64,000 nucleotides of DNA from Riemerella columbina (GCF_030517065.1 NZ_CP103950.1:1116001-1180000), one strand, 5' to 3'. Numbered from the stretch's first letter, positions 36,741-45,944 are shown. The notes: generated from the sequence alone by a model not told the origin. A program made the numbers and translations.

Positions 36741-37289
36741 TTAAAAAGCGTTGAGTTTTTTATCGAGTTCTTCGGCACTCATACTGCCTTCGGTTTCGCT
36801 ACTGTTTTTGCCTTTCTGAATCAATGTGAACGGAATGCCTTCGCCTTTCCAAGTTTTAAAGTGATTTTTGAAAAAATCATCATCTAATTGCTTGCCATCA
36901 AATAGTAAAATGTGTGATGAAAGCCCATTTTCTTCGCCAAAAGCTTTCACCTTGGTGTCCCAATCTTCCTTTTCATCTAAGCTGATGAAGGTAAACCGCA
37001 CAGGCTTACCGCTCAATGCCTTCATTTGCTCTTTAAAATGAGGAATTTCTTTCATACAAGGTCCGCACCAAGTGGCAAAAAAGTTGGTCACATAGAGCGT
37101 ATCATTGTCCTTAGGCTGTAGGAGCTGGCTGAGTTCCGCTTTACTAACTTCCTTTAAAGCCACAGAAGCAGCGGGCTCCGCTACGGTTAGCGTGTCTACG
37201 CTGGTGTGTTCAGAGGTCGCAGCTTCCTCTTTTTTGTTACAACTTAATACGGCTAAAGATAAGGCGATGCCTAAAACTAATTTTTTCAT
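36741..37289 (-). CDS. TlpA-like thioredoxin-fold lipoprotein
   Basis: A 182-residue lipoprotein. The signal sequence ends in LAVLSC with Cys17, and a charged, low-complexity linker follows to about residue 50. The thioredoxin fold has the redox motif WCGPC at 74-78 and the cis-proline region GEGIPFTLI. Such proteins reduce or oxidise thiols of periplasmic proteins, for example in cytochrome c maturation. It is the first gene of the ABC transporter group and ends eight bases before the permease ATG, so co-transcription is likely although the functional link is unclear. Confidence 0.92.
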   Translation of the reverse strand: MKKLVLGIALSLAVLSCNKKEEAATSEHTSVDTLTVAEPAASVALKEVSKAELSQLLQPKDNDTLYVTNFFATWCGPCMKEIPHFKEQMKALSGKPVRFTFISLDEKEDWDTKVKAFGEENGLSSHILLFDGKQLDDDFFKNHFKTWKGEGIPFTLIQKGKNSSETEGSMSAEELDKKLNAF

Positions 37290-37299
37290 AAATTTTTAT

Positions 37300-37307
37300 T
37301 ATTTTTG
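37300..37307 (+). promoter_or_regulatory. -7 promoter element of the PaaE-like reductase gene
   Basis: TATTTTTG, full match; predicted start at 37312, three bases before the ATG at 37315. Confidence 0.55.
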
Positions 37308-37314
37308 TTCGCTT

Positions 37315-38418
37315 ATGAGTGAGATTAACAAAAGTATAGAACCTGATTTTAAAGGGCTAAAAATAATCAAAAAAAGGCAATTATCCAAAAATGTGTTTTT
37401 GCTGGGGCTGCAACCGCCTGAGGGCGTGGTACATCCTTTCCAATCTGGGCAATATTTAAGACTACAGCATAGAGGCGTTCAGCGGGATTATAGCTTGGTT
37501 TCGGCGCCATATGAAGGCACTTGGGACATCGCTTTAAAAATCAATCACGAGGCATCTTTTGCGGCAGACATCAACCGAAATTACCAAGTTGGCGATGAAA
37601 TCTTGAGCACGATGCCGATGGGGAGATTTGTGCTGGCGGATAAACCTAATGAAAAACGCACTATTTTAGGCTTTGCGGGCGGCATTGGCATTACACCGAT
37701 TATCTCGCATCTTAAACACATCCTCTATACGGAAAGCGGCACGCGTTTTTTTCTGTTCTATGCCAATAAAACCAAGGCTGATGCTGTATTTGTGGAAGAT
37801 TTAACCGCTCTGAAAGCTCAATATGGCGAGCGTTTAGAAGTTTATCAATTCTATTCTCAAGAAGAAACGCATCCTTTCTTTTTTGGGCGAATTAACGAGA
37901 AGAAAATAGAACTCATCATCAACCAATTGCTTCATTTAGATGAGGATGACGAGGAATCTACCATTTGGGATGCTGTGGATGAAATCCTGATCTGCGGTCC
38001 TGGCGCGATGATTAAGGACATCGCTACCGCTTGCTACAATAATGGAATGAGGAAGAAAAATATTCATTTTGAACTGTTTGCGAGTTTTAACGAGAGCATT
38101 TTCCCAGAAGACCAGCACTATCCTTTGGTGGAGAACATCCGTGTGCAGTGGCAGCTTAACAAAGAAAAAAGCCCTGTGGTTCGTTTAAAAAACAACAAAG
38201 CCAAACTCCTGCAACAGCTGTTAGATTTAGGCTATGCGTTGCCTTATTCTTGTAAGTCAGGGATTTGTGGCGCCTGCCGATGCATTTTAGAAAAAGGCGA
38301 AGTGGAGATGTCTGATAACGAATATCTTACGGATAAAGAGATTCAGCAAGGGGAAATTTTGACCTGCGTCTCCACGGTGTTGTCAGATGATATACAACTT
38401 AATTTTGATTTGGTTTGA
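37315..38418 (+). CDS. Ferredoxin-NAD(P)H reductase with C-terminal 2Fe-2S domain (PaaE-like)
   Basis: A 367-residue electron-transfer flavoprotein. Domain order is FAD-binding (RDYSLVSAPYEG, the RxYS motif), NAD(P)-binding (GFAGGIGITPIISHLKHIL and LICGPGAMIKDI) and a plant-type ferredoxin domain whose cluster ligands are CKSGICGAC and the later LTCVS cysteine. The layout is that of PaaE, the reductase of phenylacetyl-CoA epoxygenase, and related Hcr-type reductases. No paaABCD genes lie in the window, so the partner oxygenase is unknown. The start at ATG 37315 is set by the family N-terminus; upstream in-frame codons run antisense to the thioredoxin gene. Confidence 0.9.
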   Translation: MSEINKSIEPDFKGLKIIKKRQLSKNVFLLGLQPPEGVVHPFQSGQYLRLQHRGVQRDYSLVSAPYEGTWDIALKINHEASFAADINRNYQVGDEILSTMPMGRFVLADKPNEKRTILGFAGGIGITPIISHLKHILYTESGTRFFLFYANKTKADAVFVEDLTALKAQYGERLEVYQFYSQEETHPFFFGRINEKKIELIINQLLHLDEDDEESTIWDAVDEILICGPGAMIKDIATACYNNGMRKKNIHFELFASFNESIFPEDQHYPLVENIRVQWQLNKEKSPVVRLKNNKAKLLQQLLDLGYALPYSCKSGICGACRCILEKGEVEMSDNEYLTDKEIQQGEILTCVSTVLSDDIQLNFDLV

Positions 38419-38423
38419 AAGCA

Positions 38424-39026
38424 ATGCGCCCTATTTTAAAAATCACGATAACCCTTGCAGAGCTGGTGGTTCTTCTGATGCTCTTTGCGAATGTTTGGGT
38501 GTATGCGCTCACCAATGGACGCACTTATAATAAAGTCAGCAAAATCCCTGAGCGCCGCGCCGCCTTAGTGTTGGGCACCTCGCCGAAGATGCGTTCTGGG
38601 GTGGCTAATCCTTATTTTACCAAGCGGATGGAAGCCGTTTCGGCGCTGTACCATTATGGCAAGATAGAAACGATTATCGTTAGTGGCGAGAAAAGCCCCT
38701 ATTACGATGAGCCTCGTGCTATGAAGGATTATTTGGTTAATACCGAGCGTATTCCAGAGCATATTATTATAGAAGATCCCAAAGGCTACAGCACAAAGGA
38801 AAGCATAGAACGATGCAAAAATATTTACCAATACCGTGAGGTTATCATTATCTCCCAAGGTTTCCACACGCTGCGGGCATTGTTTTTTGCACGAAATCTT
38901 CAAATGAACGCCTTAGCCTTTGAAGCACAAGATGTTACCAAACCCGAAAGCTACTATCGCAACCACCTCCGAGAGTTTTTAGCACGCGTACAAGCGGTGG
39001 TGTATTTTGTTTTAGGCAAAGCATAA
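38424..39026 (+). CDS. SanA/YdcF-type DUF218 membrane protein
   Basis: A 200-residue protein with one N-terminal membrane segment (residues 5-28), then a DUF218 domain facing the periplasm: AALVLGTSPKMRSGVANPYFTKRMEAV, IIVSGEKSPYYDEPRAMKDYL and IISQGFHTLRALF. E. coli SanA is linked to envelope barrier function and vancomycin exclusion; the chemical activity is unknown. ATG 38424 is preferred over the overlapping TTG at 38415. It follows the reductase gene immediately and shares its transcript, ending at a strong terminator. Confidence 0.9.
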   Translation: MRPILKITITLAELVVLLMLFANVWVYALTNGRTYNKVSKIPERRAALVLGTSPKMRSGVANPYFTKRMEAVSALYHYGKIETIIVSGEKSPYYDEPRAMKDYLVNTERIPEHIIIEDPKGYSTKESIERCKNIYQYREVIIISQGFHTLRALFFARNLQMNALAFEAQDVTKPESYYRNHLREFLARVQAVVYFVLGKA

Positions 39027-39031
39027 AAAAA

Positions 39032-39057
39032 CCGCCGTTTCAATTTTGAAACGGCGG
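39032..39057. terminator. Bidirectional terminator between the sanA-like gene and the S46 peptidase
   Basis: CCGCCGTTTCAA / TTGAAACGGCGG perfect 12-bp stem with A-run before and T-run after. Confidence 0.92.
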
Positions 39058-39080
39058 ACTTTTTTTAATTTTTACCGAAG

Positions 39081-41201
39081 TTATTTCACGATTTTCATTT
39101 CATCTAAGAGCCATTGGGCGTTGGCGTATTTATCGATGATGAAGAGAATATACTTAGTATCCACCATAATATTACGGCTGAATTTTGGATCGTAGTTGAT
39201 GTCGCTCATCGTGCCTTCCCACTGTCGGTCAAAGTTGAGTCCCACCAAGTTGCCGTAGGCGTCCAACGCTGGACTTCCAGAATTGCCCCCAGTGGTGTGG
39301 TTGGTCGCCGTGAAGTTCACGGGCACTTCTCCGGTTTTGTCCTTATAAACGCCGTAGTTTTTGGTGTTGTAGAGTTGGATGAGTTTTTGAGGCACATCAA
39401 ATTCGTAATCCCCTGGAATGTACTTCTCCATAATGCCTGGCAGGTGGGTTTGGTAGCCGTAATACACGGCATCTCGAGGGTTGGAGCCTGCCACTTTGCC
39501 ATAAGTTACTCTGAGCGTAGAGTTGGCATCAGGGAAGAATTTTCGGTCCTTGTCGGTCGCCATCAGTTCTGCCATAAAGGTTTTGAGCTGGGCATCAATT
39601 TGGGTTTGATACTGAGTGTATTGTGGTGCCACTTTGTCCAAATAAGTTCCTTTGATTACCTTAATAAGTTGGATAAATGGATCCTGATCCAGCACCGATT
39701 TTAACGCTTCGGGTTGTGCAAATAAGGCGTCTAAATTAGACACAGCATCGGCATTGTTGAGGGCTTTTCTGCCTGTGATGATGGAGTTTTTGCTCCAATT
39801 TTCTATGGTGGTCAGGTTGCTTTCTTCGTTTTTAAAGCTTTCCAATTCCGATGGCAAAAACTGTTGTGGAATTTTGTTGGCGTAGAGCGCTAAAAGTTTA
39901 GCGGTAACTTTGGCATCTAACTCGCCATCGTAATTTTTGTAAATGCCTTTGAGTAGGTTAGTTAACTTTGGAGAAACGGTTTCGCCTTTTTCTACCGCCG
40001 CTAAATAGTTGAGGTAGTAGTCGGCTAATTTTAGCGTTTCGGCATTTCTTAGCAATTCGTTGAAGTAGGCACGGTTAAGGGCATAAGGCGCTTGGGCGTT
40101 GTAGAGCTTGTTCAGCTGGTCTATGGTGTTTTTGATGGCTGGATTTTTCTGGCTCAATTGCGCCTCGTAGTTTTTCTTTTTCTCTACGGCTTTAGATTTT
40201 TTAAGCCCTTCCACTTCGCCGATCCATTTTTTCCAATAATTGGCTACAGAAGCGTATTTAGAGGCGTATTTAATGCGTGTGGCATCATCGGTGCGCATTT
40301 TTTCATCTAAAGTTTTTAGGGCAACGGCACGCACGGCAATCATTGCGGGGTCTATCTCCTGCATAATCTTTTCTACCGCAATAGCAGGCAGATATTCTTG
40401 CGTTCTCCCAGGAAAACCGAAGACAAAAGTGAAGTCATTTTCCTTTTTATCCTTAATGGAAATAGGGAGGAAATGCTTAGGTTGATACGGTACATTGTCC
40501 TTAGAATATTCGGCAGGTTTGTTGTTTTTATCGGCATAAATTCTGAACATAGAGAAGTCGCCCGTATGCCTTGGCCACACCCAATTGTCGGTATCGCTAC
40601 CAAACTTTCCGATGGAGGAAGGCGGTGCTCCTACCAGTCTGATGTCTTTAAAGGTTTCAATGATATAAGCGTAATATTGGTTGCCGTAATACACAGATTT
40701 TATAATAATATGCTGATAATCTTCTTTTTTTAGCGATTTTTTTACGGATTCTATATTTTGTTTAATCTGAGCTTCGGAGAGGTTGGGATTGCCCTGAAGC
40801 ACCTCTTGCGTTACATTTTTAATATCCACGATGAAGTCTACCGTTACGCCAGGGTTGGGCAGTTCTTCGCTCATATTGCTTGCCCAAAATCCATTTTTCA
40901 GATAGTCGTTTTCTAAAGTGGAGTGGGCTTGGATTTCGCTATAGCCGCAGTGGTGGTTGGTGAGGAGGAGTCCCTTTGGCGAGATGATTTCCGCTGTACA
41001 ACCGCCGTCGTACTGCACTACGGCATCTTTTATACTGGGCTTTTCTGGGTTAAAAATATCCTTTGCTGAGATTTTCATTCCCAGTTCTTTCATTTCTTTT
41101 TCGTTGAGCTCCGTAGGCATCCACATACCGCCATATTGCTGGGCGAAAGCCATAGCGGCAGGCAAAATAAGGGATGATAGTAAAAAATGTTTCTTGATCA
41201 T
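39081..41201 (-). CDS. S46 family dipeptidyl-peptidase, DPP11-like (Asp/Glu-specific)
   Basis: A 706-residue secreted serine peptidase that removes dipeptides in the periplasm, as in asaccharolytic Bacteroidota that live on peptides. A signal peptide covers residues 1-20 (MAFA cut). The chymotrypsin-like core has the catalytic histidine in LLLTNHHCGYSEIQ (about residue 84), an Asp in the GDFSMFRIYAD segment, and Ser641 in TGGNSGSP. Arg659, 18 residues later in GLNFDRQWEG, sits at the spacing of Ser655 and Arg673 in Porphyromonas DPP11, where the arginine binds acidic P1 residues; DPP7 has glycine there. Specificity is therefore inferred as Asp/Glu. Confidence 0.92.
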   Translation of the reverse strand: MIKKHFLLSSLILPAAMAFAQQYGGMWMPTELNEKEMKELGMKISAKDIFNPEKPSIKDAVVQYDGGCTAEIISPKGLLLTNHHCGYSEIQAHSTLENDYLKNGFWASNMSEELPNPGVTVDFIVDIKNVTQEVLQGNPNLSEAQIKQNIESVKKSLKKEDYQHIIIKSVYYGNQYYAYIIETFKDIRLVGAPPSSIGKFGSDTDNWVWPRHTGDFSMFRIYADKNNKPAEYSKDNVPYQPKHFLPISIKDKKENDFTFVFGFPGRTQEYLPAIAVEKIMQEIDPAMIAVRAVALKTLDEKMRTDDATRIKYASKYASVANYWKKWIGEVEGLKKSKAVEKKKNYEAQLSQKNPAIKNTIDQLNKLYNAQAPYALNRAYFNELLRNAETLKLADYYLNYLAAVEKGETVSPKLTNLLKGIYKNYDGELDAKVTAKLLALYANKIPQQFLPSELESFKNEESNLTTIENWSKNSIITGRKALNNADAVSNLDALFAQPEALKSVLDQDPFIQLIKVIKGTYLDKVAPQYTQYQTQIDAQLKTFMAELMATDKDRKFFPDANSTLRVTYGKVAGSNPRDAVYYGYQTHLPGIMEKYIPGDYEFDVPQKLIQLYNTKNYGVYKDKTGEVPVNFTATNHTTGGNSGSPALDAYGNLVGLNFDRQWEGTMSDINYDPKFSRNIMVDTKYILFIIDKYANAQWLLDEMKIVK

Positions 41202-41233
41202 AACTGTTCTGTGGTATTTTTTAGAGGGTAAAT

Positions 41234-41791
41234 TTAACTAATTTCTGTTAATAATAAGGAAGATTGACTTAAAGTTTTGCGCATTAGCCAGTCGATTTGT
41301 TCATCTCCTCCGAGTTTGAAGGTGTGCTGGCTGAACTTTTGAAATCCGTTTTTTTCATAGAAAGCAATGGCTTTTTTATTCTCTTCCCATACGCCTAACC
41401 AAAGGCTTTGGAGTTCTTTTTCCTTTGCAATGTGTAGGGCTTTTTCGTAAAGCTGTTTGCCCACATTTTGCCCTTGATGGTCAGAGGCTACATAAATACG
41501 CTCTATTTCTAAACTATTATTTTCTTGTAATTCGGTTTGTGCTGTGCCTGTATTTACTTTGAGGTAACCAATAATGAGCTTTCCTTTTTTTGCAAAGTAG
41601 AATTCTGAGTTTTCATTTTCTAATTCAGAAGAGAGTTGTTTGATGGAAAATCGCTCTTGGAGATATTCTATCATATTTTCTTCTGAATTTTCTTGCCCAA
41701 AGGTATCTTTAAATGTGGTTTGTGCAATTATTTGTAAATCTTGAACATCCAAAAGGGTAGCGCGACTAATCTCTATGCTATTTTCACTCAT
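41234..41791 (-). CDS. GNAT family N-acetyltransferase
   Basis: A 185-residue GCN5-related acetyltransferase. The acetyl-CoA binding motif is YVASDHQGQNVGKQLYEKAL (Q/RxxGxG/A type), followed by LQSLWLGVWEENKKAIAFYEKNGFQKF, the standard motif B end. Such proteins acetylate small molecules, amines or protein N-termini; the substrate cannot be told. It lies one base after tsaC and is probably the last gene of the gldB-gldC-tsaC-GNAT transcript. Confidence 0.9.
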   Translation of the reverse strand: MSENSIEISRATLLDVQDLQIIAQTTFKDTFGQENSEENMIEYLQERFSIKQLSSELENENSEFYFAKKGKLIIGYLKVNTGTAQTELQENNSLEIERIYVASDHQGQNVGKQLYEKALHIAKEKELQSLWLGVWEENKKAIAFYEKNGFQKFSQHTFKLGGDEQIDWLMRKTLSQSSLLLTEIS

Positions 41792-41792
41792 T

Positions 41793-42356
41793 TTATTCTC
41801 TTAAAACTTTGATTCTGTTGTCGTTCCATATTCTAATAATGGAGGAGCCACGCCACGGTGTGGGCTGTGCTTGCGTTTCTGGAATGATGAGATCTACAGC
41901 ATTTTTTAAATCTGTGCTGATATCCGAAAAGGACAATGGGCTTTTTTCTCCTGAAAAATTGGCGGAGGTAGAGACCAACGGTGCGTTGATTTTCCTAATG
42001 ATTTGTTGACAAAGCTGGTTTTTAACCAACCGAATACCGATGCTGCCATCTTCTGCCAATAGGTTGTCTGGCAAGCCTTTGGGCTGGTCGTAGATGATGG
42101 TTACAGGCTTTTCCGAGAGGTCTATAATCTCCCACGCCATTTCTGGAACCTCCACCAAATCTTGAAGGCGCTTTTCGGTATCCACGAGGATAATCATCGG
42201 TTTTTGTAAATCTCGATTTTTGATTTGATAAACGCGCTCTATGGCGTCGGCATTCGTAGCATCACAGCCGATGCCCCAGATGGTATCCGTAGGGTAGAGT
42301 AGGGTGCCGCCAGATTTGAGGGTCTCGGTAATTTGGTGCCAATTTAGAGTATCCAT
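41793..42356 (-). CDS. tsaC: L-threonylcarbamoyladenylate synthase (Sua5/YrdC family)
   Basis: Makes threonylcarbamoyl-AMP from threonine, bicarbonate and ATP for the t6A37 modification of tRNAs reading ANN codons. The 187-residue, single-domain YrdC/TsaC form shows YPTDTIWGIGCDA, the KNRDLQKPM loop, and PLVSTSANFSGE. No Sua5 C-terminal domain is present. It lies between gldC (11 bases upstream) and the acetyltransferase, which suggests joint transcription. Confidence 0.95.
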   Translation of the reverse strand: MDTLNWHQITETLKSGGTLLYPTDTIWGIGCDATNADAIERVYQIKNRDLQKPMIILVDTEKRLQDLVEVPEMAWEIIDLSEKPVTIIYDQPKGLPDNLLAEDGSIGIRLVKNQLCQQIIRKINAPLVSTSANFSGEKSPLSFSDISTDLKNAVDLIIPETQAQPTPWRGSSIIRIWNDNRIKVLRE

Positions 42357-42367
42357 AGGGGTAGAAA

Positions 42368-42694
42368 TTACATTTTAATCGCTGATTTTACGGCAAATTC
42401 TTCCGCCATTTCTTCCATCCAAGCGGCTACATCATCTTCGCCAGTGGCTCTTTGGTAGGTGTGCCCTAAGGAAATTAAAATCTGATGAAAAAAGCGTTTC
42501 ATATGATCCACGGGCATTTCTTTAGTCCAGAGGTCTATTCTTAGCGCTTCCAAAGCTTGGTCATCCCAAACGGAAATCATCGTGGCTTTGGTTTCTTGGG
42601 CTTCTATGCCGCCATCTTGGGCGTTCCAAGTGATTTTTTCTGGAATATGGTTTTCATCTAATTCTACATTGATGGTAATTTGCGTTTTTCTCAT
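42368..42694 (-). CDS. gldC: Gliding motility protein GldC
   Basis: A 108-residue cytoplasmic protein with the GldC pattern: MRKTQITINVELDENHIPEKITWNA, ETKATMISVWDDQALEALRIDLWTKEMPVDHMKRFFHQ, and a C-terminal amphipathic helix. In Flavobacterium johnsoniae gldC supports gliding, and its loss only reduces spreading. The order nadE-gldB-gldC here matches that known arrangement. Non-gliding Weeksellaceae also keep the gene, so its presence does not prove motility. Confidence 0.93.
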   Translation of the reverse strand: MRKTQITINVELDENHIPEKITWNAQDGGIEAQETKATMISVWDDQALEALRIDLWTKEMPVDHMKRFFHQILISLGHTYQRATGEDDVAAWMEEMAEEFAVKSAIKM

Positions 42695-42718
42695 TGAATT
42701 CTATTTTATATTAAAAAA

Positions 42719-43693
42719 TTATTTTTCGCCTTTGTAGTGGGATTCTTTTAAAATGGTGGCGCCGTCGGTTTTAAAAATGAAATCAGAAAGCAAGGTCTCT
42801 GGCTTTTCTTTAAAATAAGCTCGGCACATCTGCCAACCACTAAAAATTCCAATTTGTGGCGCCGATTGGTTGTCTATTTCGGTATAAAATTTAGAAAATG
42901 GCGCTGGTGATAAAAATCGGTCTACCAAGCGGGCATCATCACTAAAAATTAAATCGTTTTCTACAAAATAGTTCCAAATTTCGGCTTCATTTTCCTTTGC
43001 CCACGCTTCTTGCTCTGGGGTATAACCGATTTTTAAAGCATCTGAAGTCTGTGGCAAAAAGGCGTCTTGCAAGATCATCAATTTGCCTTCATAAGCCATC
43101 ATATCAATAAATTTCCTATGGTTTCTGTCCCACGGAACGATCTGTTCGGCTAAGGTTTTGGAAACTTTTGGAACGAGGTTTTGTGGGTTCATACTGTGTT
43201 GCAAATAAGTATCTATGCCTTGATAATAAGGGTTGCCTTCGCCCATAAATGCGGCAATATCAATAAACAGCCAGTTCTCTTTTTCTCGGTAAAAAATGGG
43301 CATATCAATTCCCTGTAGCGCAGATGAATATAAGAAAACTTGAGGTGCAGAAAATTTAGGGAAATAGTGCTGAATGTGCGCAAACAGCTGGGCTAAATCC
43401 TTCTTGAGTTGAGGTTGGTTAATGAGGGTTTTGGCTTTTTTATAAATGTTGATTTCGGTGCTGTCAGAGCGTCTTTTCAGATAATCCTCATCAGACACGG
43501 AGCCTTGGAACCACGGATATGCCTTCTGAAACTCTGCCAAGGACACCTCAGGGTTATAAAACGCCGCCGAAATATCGGTGATCTTAACCTTGGGTAGTGG
43601 CTGGGAGATTTCTATATTCCAATTTTTAGTCTCTTTTTGACAAGAACTAATCGTGAGCACTATCAAAAATAAAAATAATCGTAAAGATTTCAT
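42719..43693 (-). CDS. gldB: Gliding motility lipoprotein GldB
   Basis: A 324-residue lipoprotein required for gliding and for type IX secretion-associated functions in F. johnsoniae. The signal sequence MKSLRLFLFLIVLTISSC ends with lipobox Cys18. The mature part has AFYNPEVSLAEFQKAYPWFQG, LFIDIAAFMGEGNPYYQG and a C-terminal SDFIFKTDGATILKESHYKG, typical of GldB. ATG 43693 is chosen; longer in-frame openings at 43828 would run into the nadE promoter region and add a non-lipoprotein N-terminus. It is the first gene of the gldB-gldC-tsaC-GNAT group. Confidence 0.93.
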   Translation of the reverse strand: MKSLRLFLFLIVLTISSCQKETKNWNIEISQPLPKVKITDISAAFYNPEVSLAEFQKAYPWFQGSVSDEDYLKRRSDSTEINIYKKAKTLINQPQLKKDLAQLFAHIQHYFPKFSAPQVFLYSSALQGIDMPIFYREKENWLFIDIAAFMGEGNPYYQGIDTYLQHSMNPQNLVPKVSKTLAEQIVPWDRNHRKFIDMMAYEGKLMILQDAFLPQTSDALKIGYTPEQEAWAKENEAEIWNYFVENDLIFSDDARLVDRFLSPAPFSKFYTEIDNQSAPQIGIFSGWQMCRAYFKEKPETLLSDFIFKTDGATILKESHYKGEK

Positions 43694-43718
43694 TGTGAGA
43701 TTTCTCTTTTTTAGGAGG

Positions 43719-43726
43719 CAAAAATA
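43719..43726 (-). promoter_or_regulatory. -7 promoter element of gldB
   Basis: Minus-strand TATTTTTG, full match; predicted leader about 20 bases. Confidence 0.55.
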
Positions 43727-43801
43727 ATGAATTTTAAATGCAATTAGCGGTATAAGTCCAAAAACTTCTGTAATTTTACGGCTTGTAAAACAGAACAACC
43801 G

Positions 43802-44596
43802 ATGCAAACAGAAAAAATAATTCAGCATATTGTAGGCTGGCTCAGAGATTATGCCACTAAGGCGAATGTAAAAGGCTATGTGATAGGGGTTTCTGGCGGT
43901 GTAGACTCTGCAGTGGTCTCTACGCTATGTGCTATGACAGGGCTCAAAACACTACTTTTAGAAATGCCCATTCGGCAAAAGCAAGACCAAGTGAACCGCG
44001 CGTGGGAACATATAGAAGACCTTAAAAAGCGGTTCCCAGAGCAGGTGGAGGCGATGTCCATCAACCTAACGCCAGCCTTTGAGGAGCTTTATAAAATCTT
44101 TGATGTTCAAGATGAACGCTACCCCAACGAGCAACTGGCGTTTGCCAATACCAGAAGCCGATTGCGGATGCTCACACTCTATTATTATGGACAAATTAAC
44201 GGGCTTTTGGTCTGTGGCACAGGCAACAAGGTGGAAGATTTTGGCATCGGGTTTTATACCAAATATGGCGATGGCGGCGTAGATGTTTCGCCTATTGCAG
44301 ACCTTTATAAAACAGAGGTTTACGAACTTTCTAAGGCTTTAAACTTGGTGAAAAGCATCCAAGAAGCCATTCCAACCGATGGACTTTGGGATGCGGAGCG
44401 GACAGATGAGCAACAGATTGGCGCAACTTATCCAGAATTGGAAAAAATACAGAAAGAATGGGGTACCAAAACTGAGCAAGACTATACAGGACGGGATTTA
44501 GAGGTTTATCATATTTTTAAAAGAATGAATGCCGCCGCCCAGCACAAAATCAACCCGATTCCGATTTGTGATATCCCTGAAGAATGGCGAGATTAA
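43802..44596 (+). CDS. nadE: NH3-dependent NAD+ synthetase
   Basis: Final step of NAD synthesis: amidates deamido-NAD with ATP. At 264 residues it is the short form without a glutaminase domain, so it uses ammonia. The ATP pyrophosphatase P-loop is VSGGVDSAVVSTL at about residues 29-41. Other conserved parts are NTRSRLRMLTLYYYGQ, VCGTGNKVEDFGIGFYTKYGDGGVDVSPIADLYKTEVYEL and the C-terminal HKINPIPICDIP. Divergent from gldB, with a weak -7-like TAATTTTA upstream. Confidence 0.97.
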   Translation: MQTEKIIQHIVGWLRDYATKANVKGYVIGVSGGVDSAVVSTLCAMTGLKTLLLEMPIRQKQDQVNRAWEHIEDLKKRFPEQVEAMSINLTPAFEELYKIFDVQDERYPNEQLAFANTRSRLRMLTLYYYGQINGLLVCGTGNKVEDFGIGFYTKYGDGGVDVSPIADLYKTEVYELSKALNLVKSIQEAIPTDGLWDAERTDEQQIGATYPELEKIQKEWGTKTEQDYTGRDLEVYHIFKRMNAAAQHKINPIPICDIPEEWRD

Positions 44597-44681
44597 CCTC
44601 AACTTCTGCGAAATTGAAAAATTTAACTTTTCGTTAATATTAAAAATTTTACCTTGCTGCCATCAATTTAATGGAAGTTTT

Positions 44682-45944
44682 ATGAAAAAATTATTACTAA
44701 GCGCTATGCTATTCTTTGGACTTGCTACTACGGCTAAGGCTCAAGAAATCAAAACGGTAGATACCATTATGGTCTTGAAAAAAGATACCATTATCCCGAA
44801 AGCCCACTTGCGACCTATCCACTTAGATGCGCTGCCTTATTACAGTTTTGGTAAAGGTGTGGGCATTACCTCGCCAGACAGTTTATTTCAGTTGAATATC
44901 CGTTTTAGAATGCAAAACCGATTGGAAGCTGATTTTAGCGATGCTGAAAAAACAGAATATAAAGCCGCTATCCGCCGTTTAAGGCTTCGTTTTGATGGTT
45001 ATGTGGGCAATCCTAAATTTTTGTATGCCATCCAACTTTCCTTTGCACCAGATGATGTGGGTAAGGTTAAAGATGGCGGTTACCTCAATATTATTAGAGA
45101 TGCGATGGTGTTTTATCGCGCCACGGATGAGCTGAGTTTAGGCTTTGGACAGACCAAATTACCAGGGAATAGACAGAGAACCAACTCTTCTGGTGCCTTA
45201 GATTTAACCGACCGCTCCATCAATAACGCGATGTTTAATATTGATCGCGATTTTGGTTTCCAAGCCATTTATACCAGTCCTAAAAACAAAAAATCTTGGG
45301 GCTATAATCTAAAAGCTGCCATTAGCACTGGGGAAGGTAGAAATTTCAATGAAAAAACCGATGGGCTGGCGTATACAGGCAGGTTGGAGCTCTATCCTTT
45401 CGGAAGATTTAAGAAAAATGGTGAGTTTTTTGAAGGCGATTTACAGCGCGAGCCCACTCCAAAACTCTATTTAGGTGGGACTTATCATTATAACCAAAGG
45501 GCGCAGTTTTCACAAGGACAAAGAGGGAAAAAATTGCTGGAAAGCCGAGATTTGCAGTCGGTGTTCTTTGATGCGATGATGAAATACCAAGGCTGGACTG
45601 CCACCTTCGCCTATATGAACCGAAATACCCCAAATCCTATCACTTTTAATGATGATCAAACGCAGCAAGTGGCAGTATTGGCAGGACAAGGTTATGATGC
45701 GCAGCTGAGTTATCTTTTTCCTAAAAACTGGGAAATTATTGGGCGCTATTCTCACAACCAACCAACGAAAGCCATCCAGCATCTGGAGCCGATACATAAT
45801 CAGTTTTCGTTTGGGGTGACCAAATACATTTGGGAACACGCCTTTAAAGCGCAGTTTGAAGTCAGTAAAAATAATATGAAATACATTGATGGCAGCCAAA
45901 AAGACGGTTGGTATGCCAGATTTCAAATAGAAATAGGAATATAA
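44682..45944 (+). CDS. Porin of the OprO/OprP (phosphate-selective) family
   Basis: A 420-residue outer-membrane barrel. The signal peptide MKKLLLSAMLFFGLATTAKAQ ends in an AKA-Q site. The mature protein has the family pattern FQLNIRFRMQNRLEADFSD, RRLRLRFDGYVGNPKFLYAIQLSF, LSLGFGQTKLPGNRQRTNSSGALDLTDRS, and a long run of amphipathic strands ending in WYARFQIEIGI. Phosphate or polyphosphate uptake is known for the Pseudomonas members; the substrate here is unknown. ATG 44682 is chosen because it begins the signal peptide. The barnase gene starts one base after the stop. Confidence 0.88.
   Translation: MKKLLLSAMLFFGLATTAKAQEIKTVDTIMVLKKDTIIPKAHLRPIHLDALPYYSFGKGVGITSPDSLFQLNIRFRMQNRLEADFSDAEKTEYKAAIRRLRLRFDGYVGNPKFLYAIQLSFAPDDVGKVKDGGYLNIIRDAMVFYRATDELSLGFGQTKLPGNRQRTNSSGALDLTDRSINNAMFNIDRDFGFQAIYTSPKNKKSWGYNLKAAISTGEGRNFNEKTDGLAYTGRLELYPFGRFKKNGEFFEGDLQREPTPKLYLGGTYHYNQRAQFSQGQRGKKLLESRDLQSVFFDAMMKYQGWTATFAYMNRNTPNPITFNDDQTQQVAVLAGQGYDAQLSYLFPKNWEIIGRYSHNQPTKAIQHLEPIHNQFSFGVTKYIWEHAFKAQFEVSKNNMKYIDGSQKDGWYARFQIEIGI

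Noticed and set aside
37105-37314. Upstream extension of the PaaE-like gene from 37105
   Set aside because: Antisense to the thioredoxin lipoprotein gene; the promoter box at 37300-37307 lies inside it.
43694-43828. Longer gldB start at 43828
   Set aside because: It would overlap nadE and hide the lipoprotein signal that starts at 43693.
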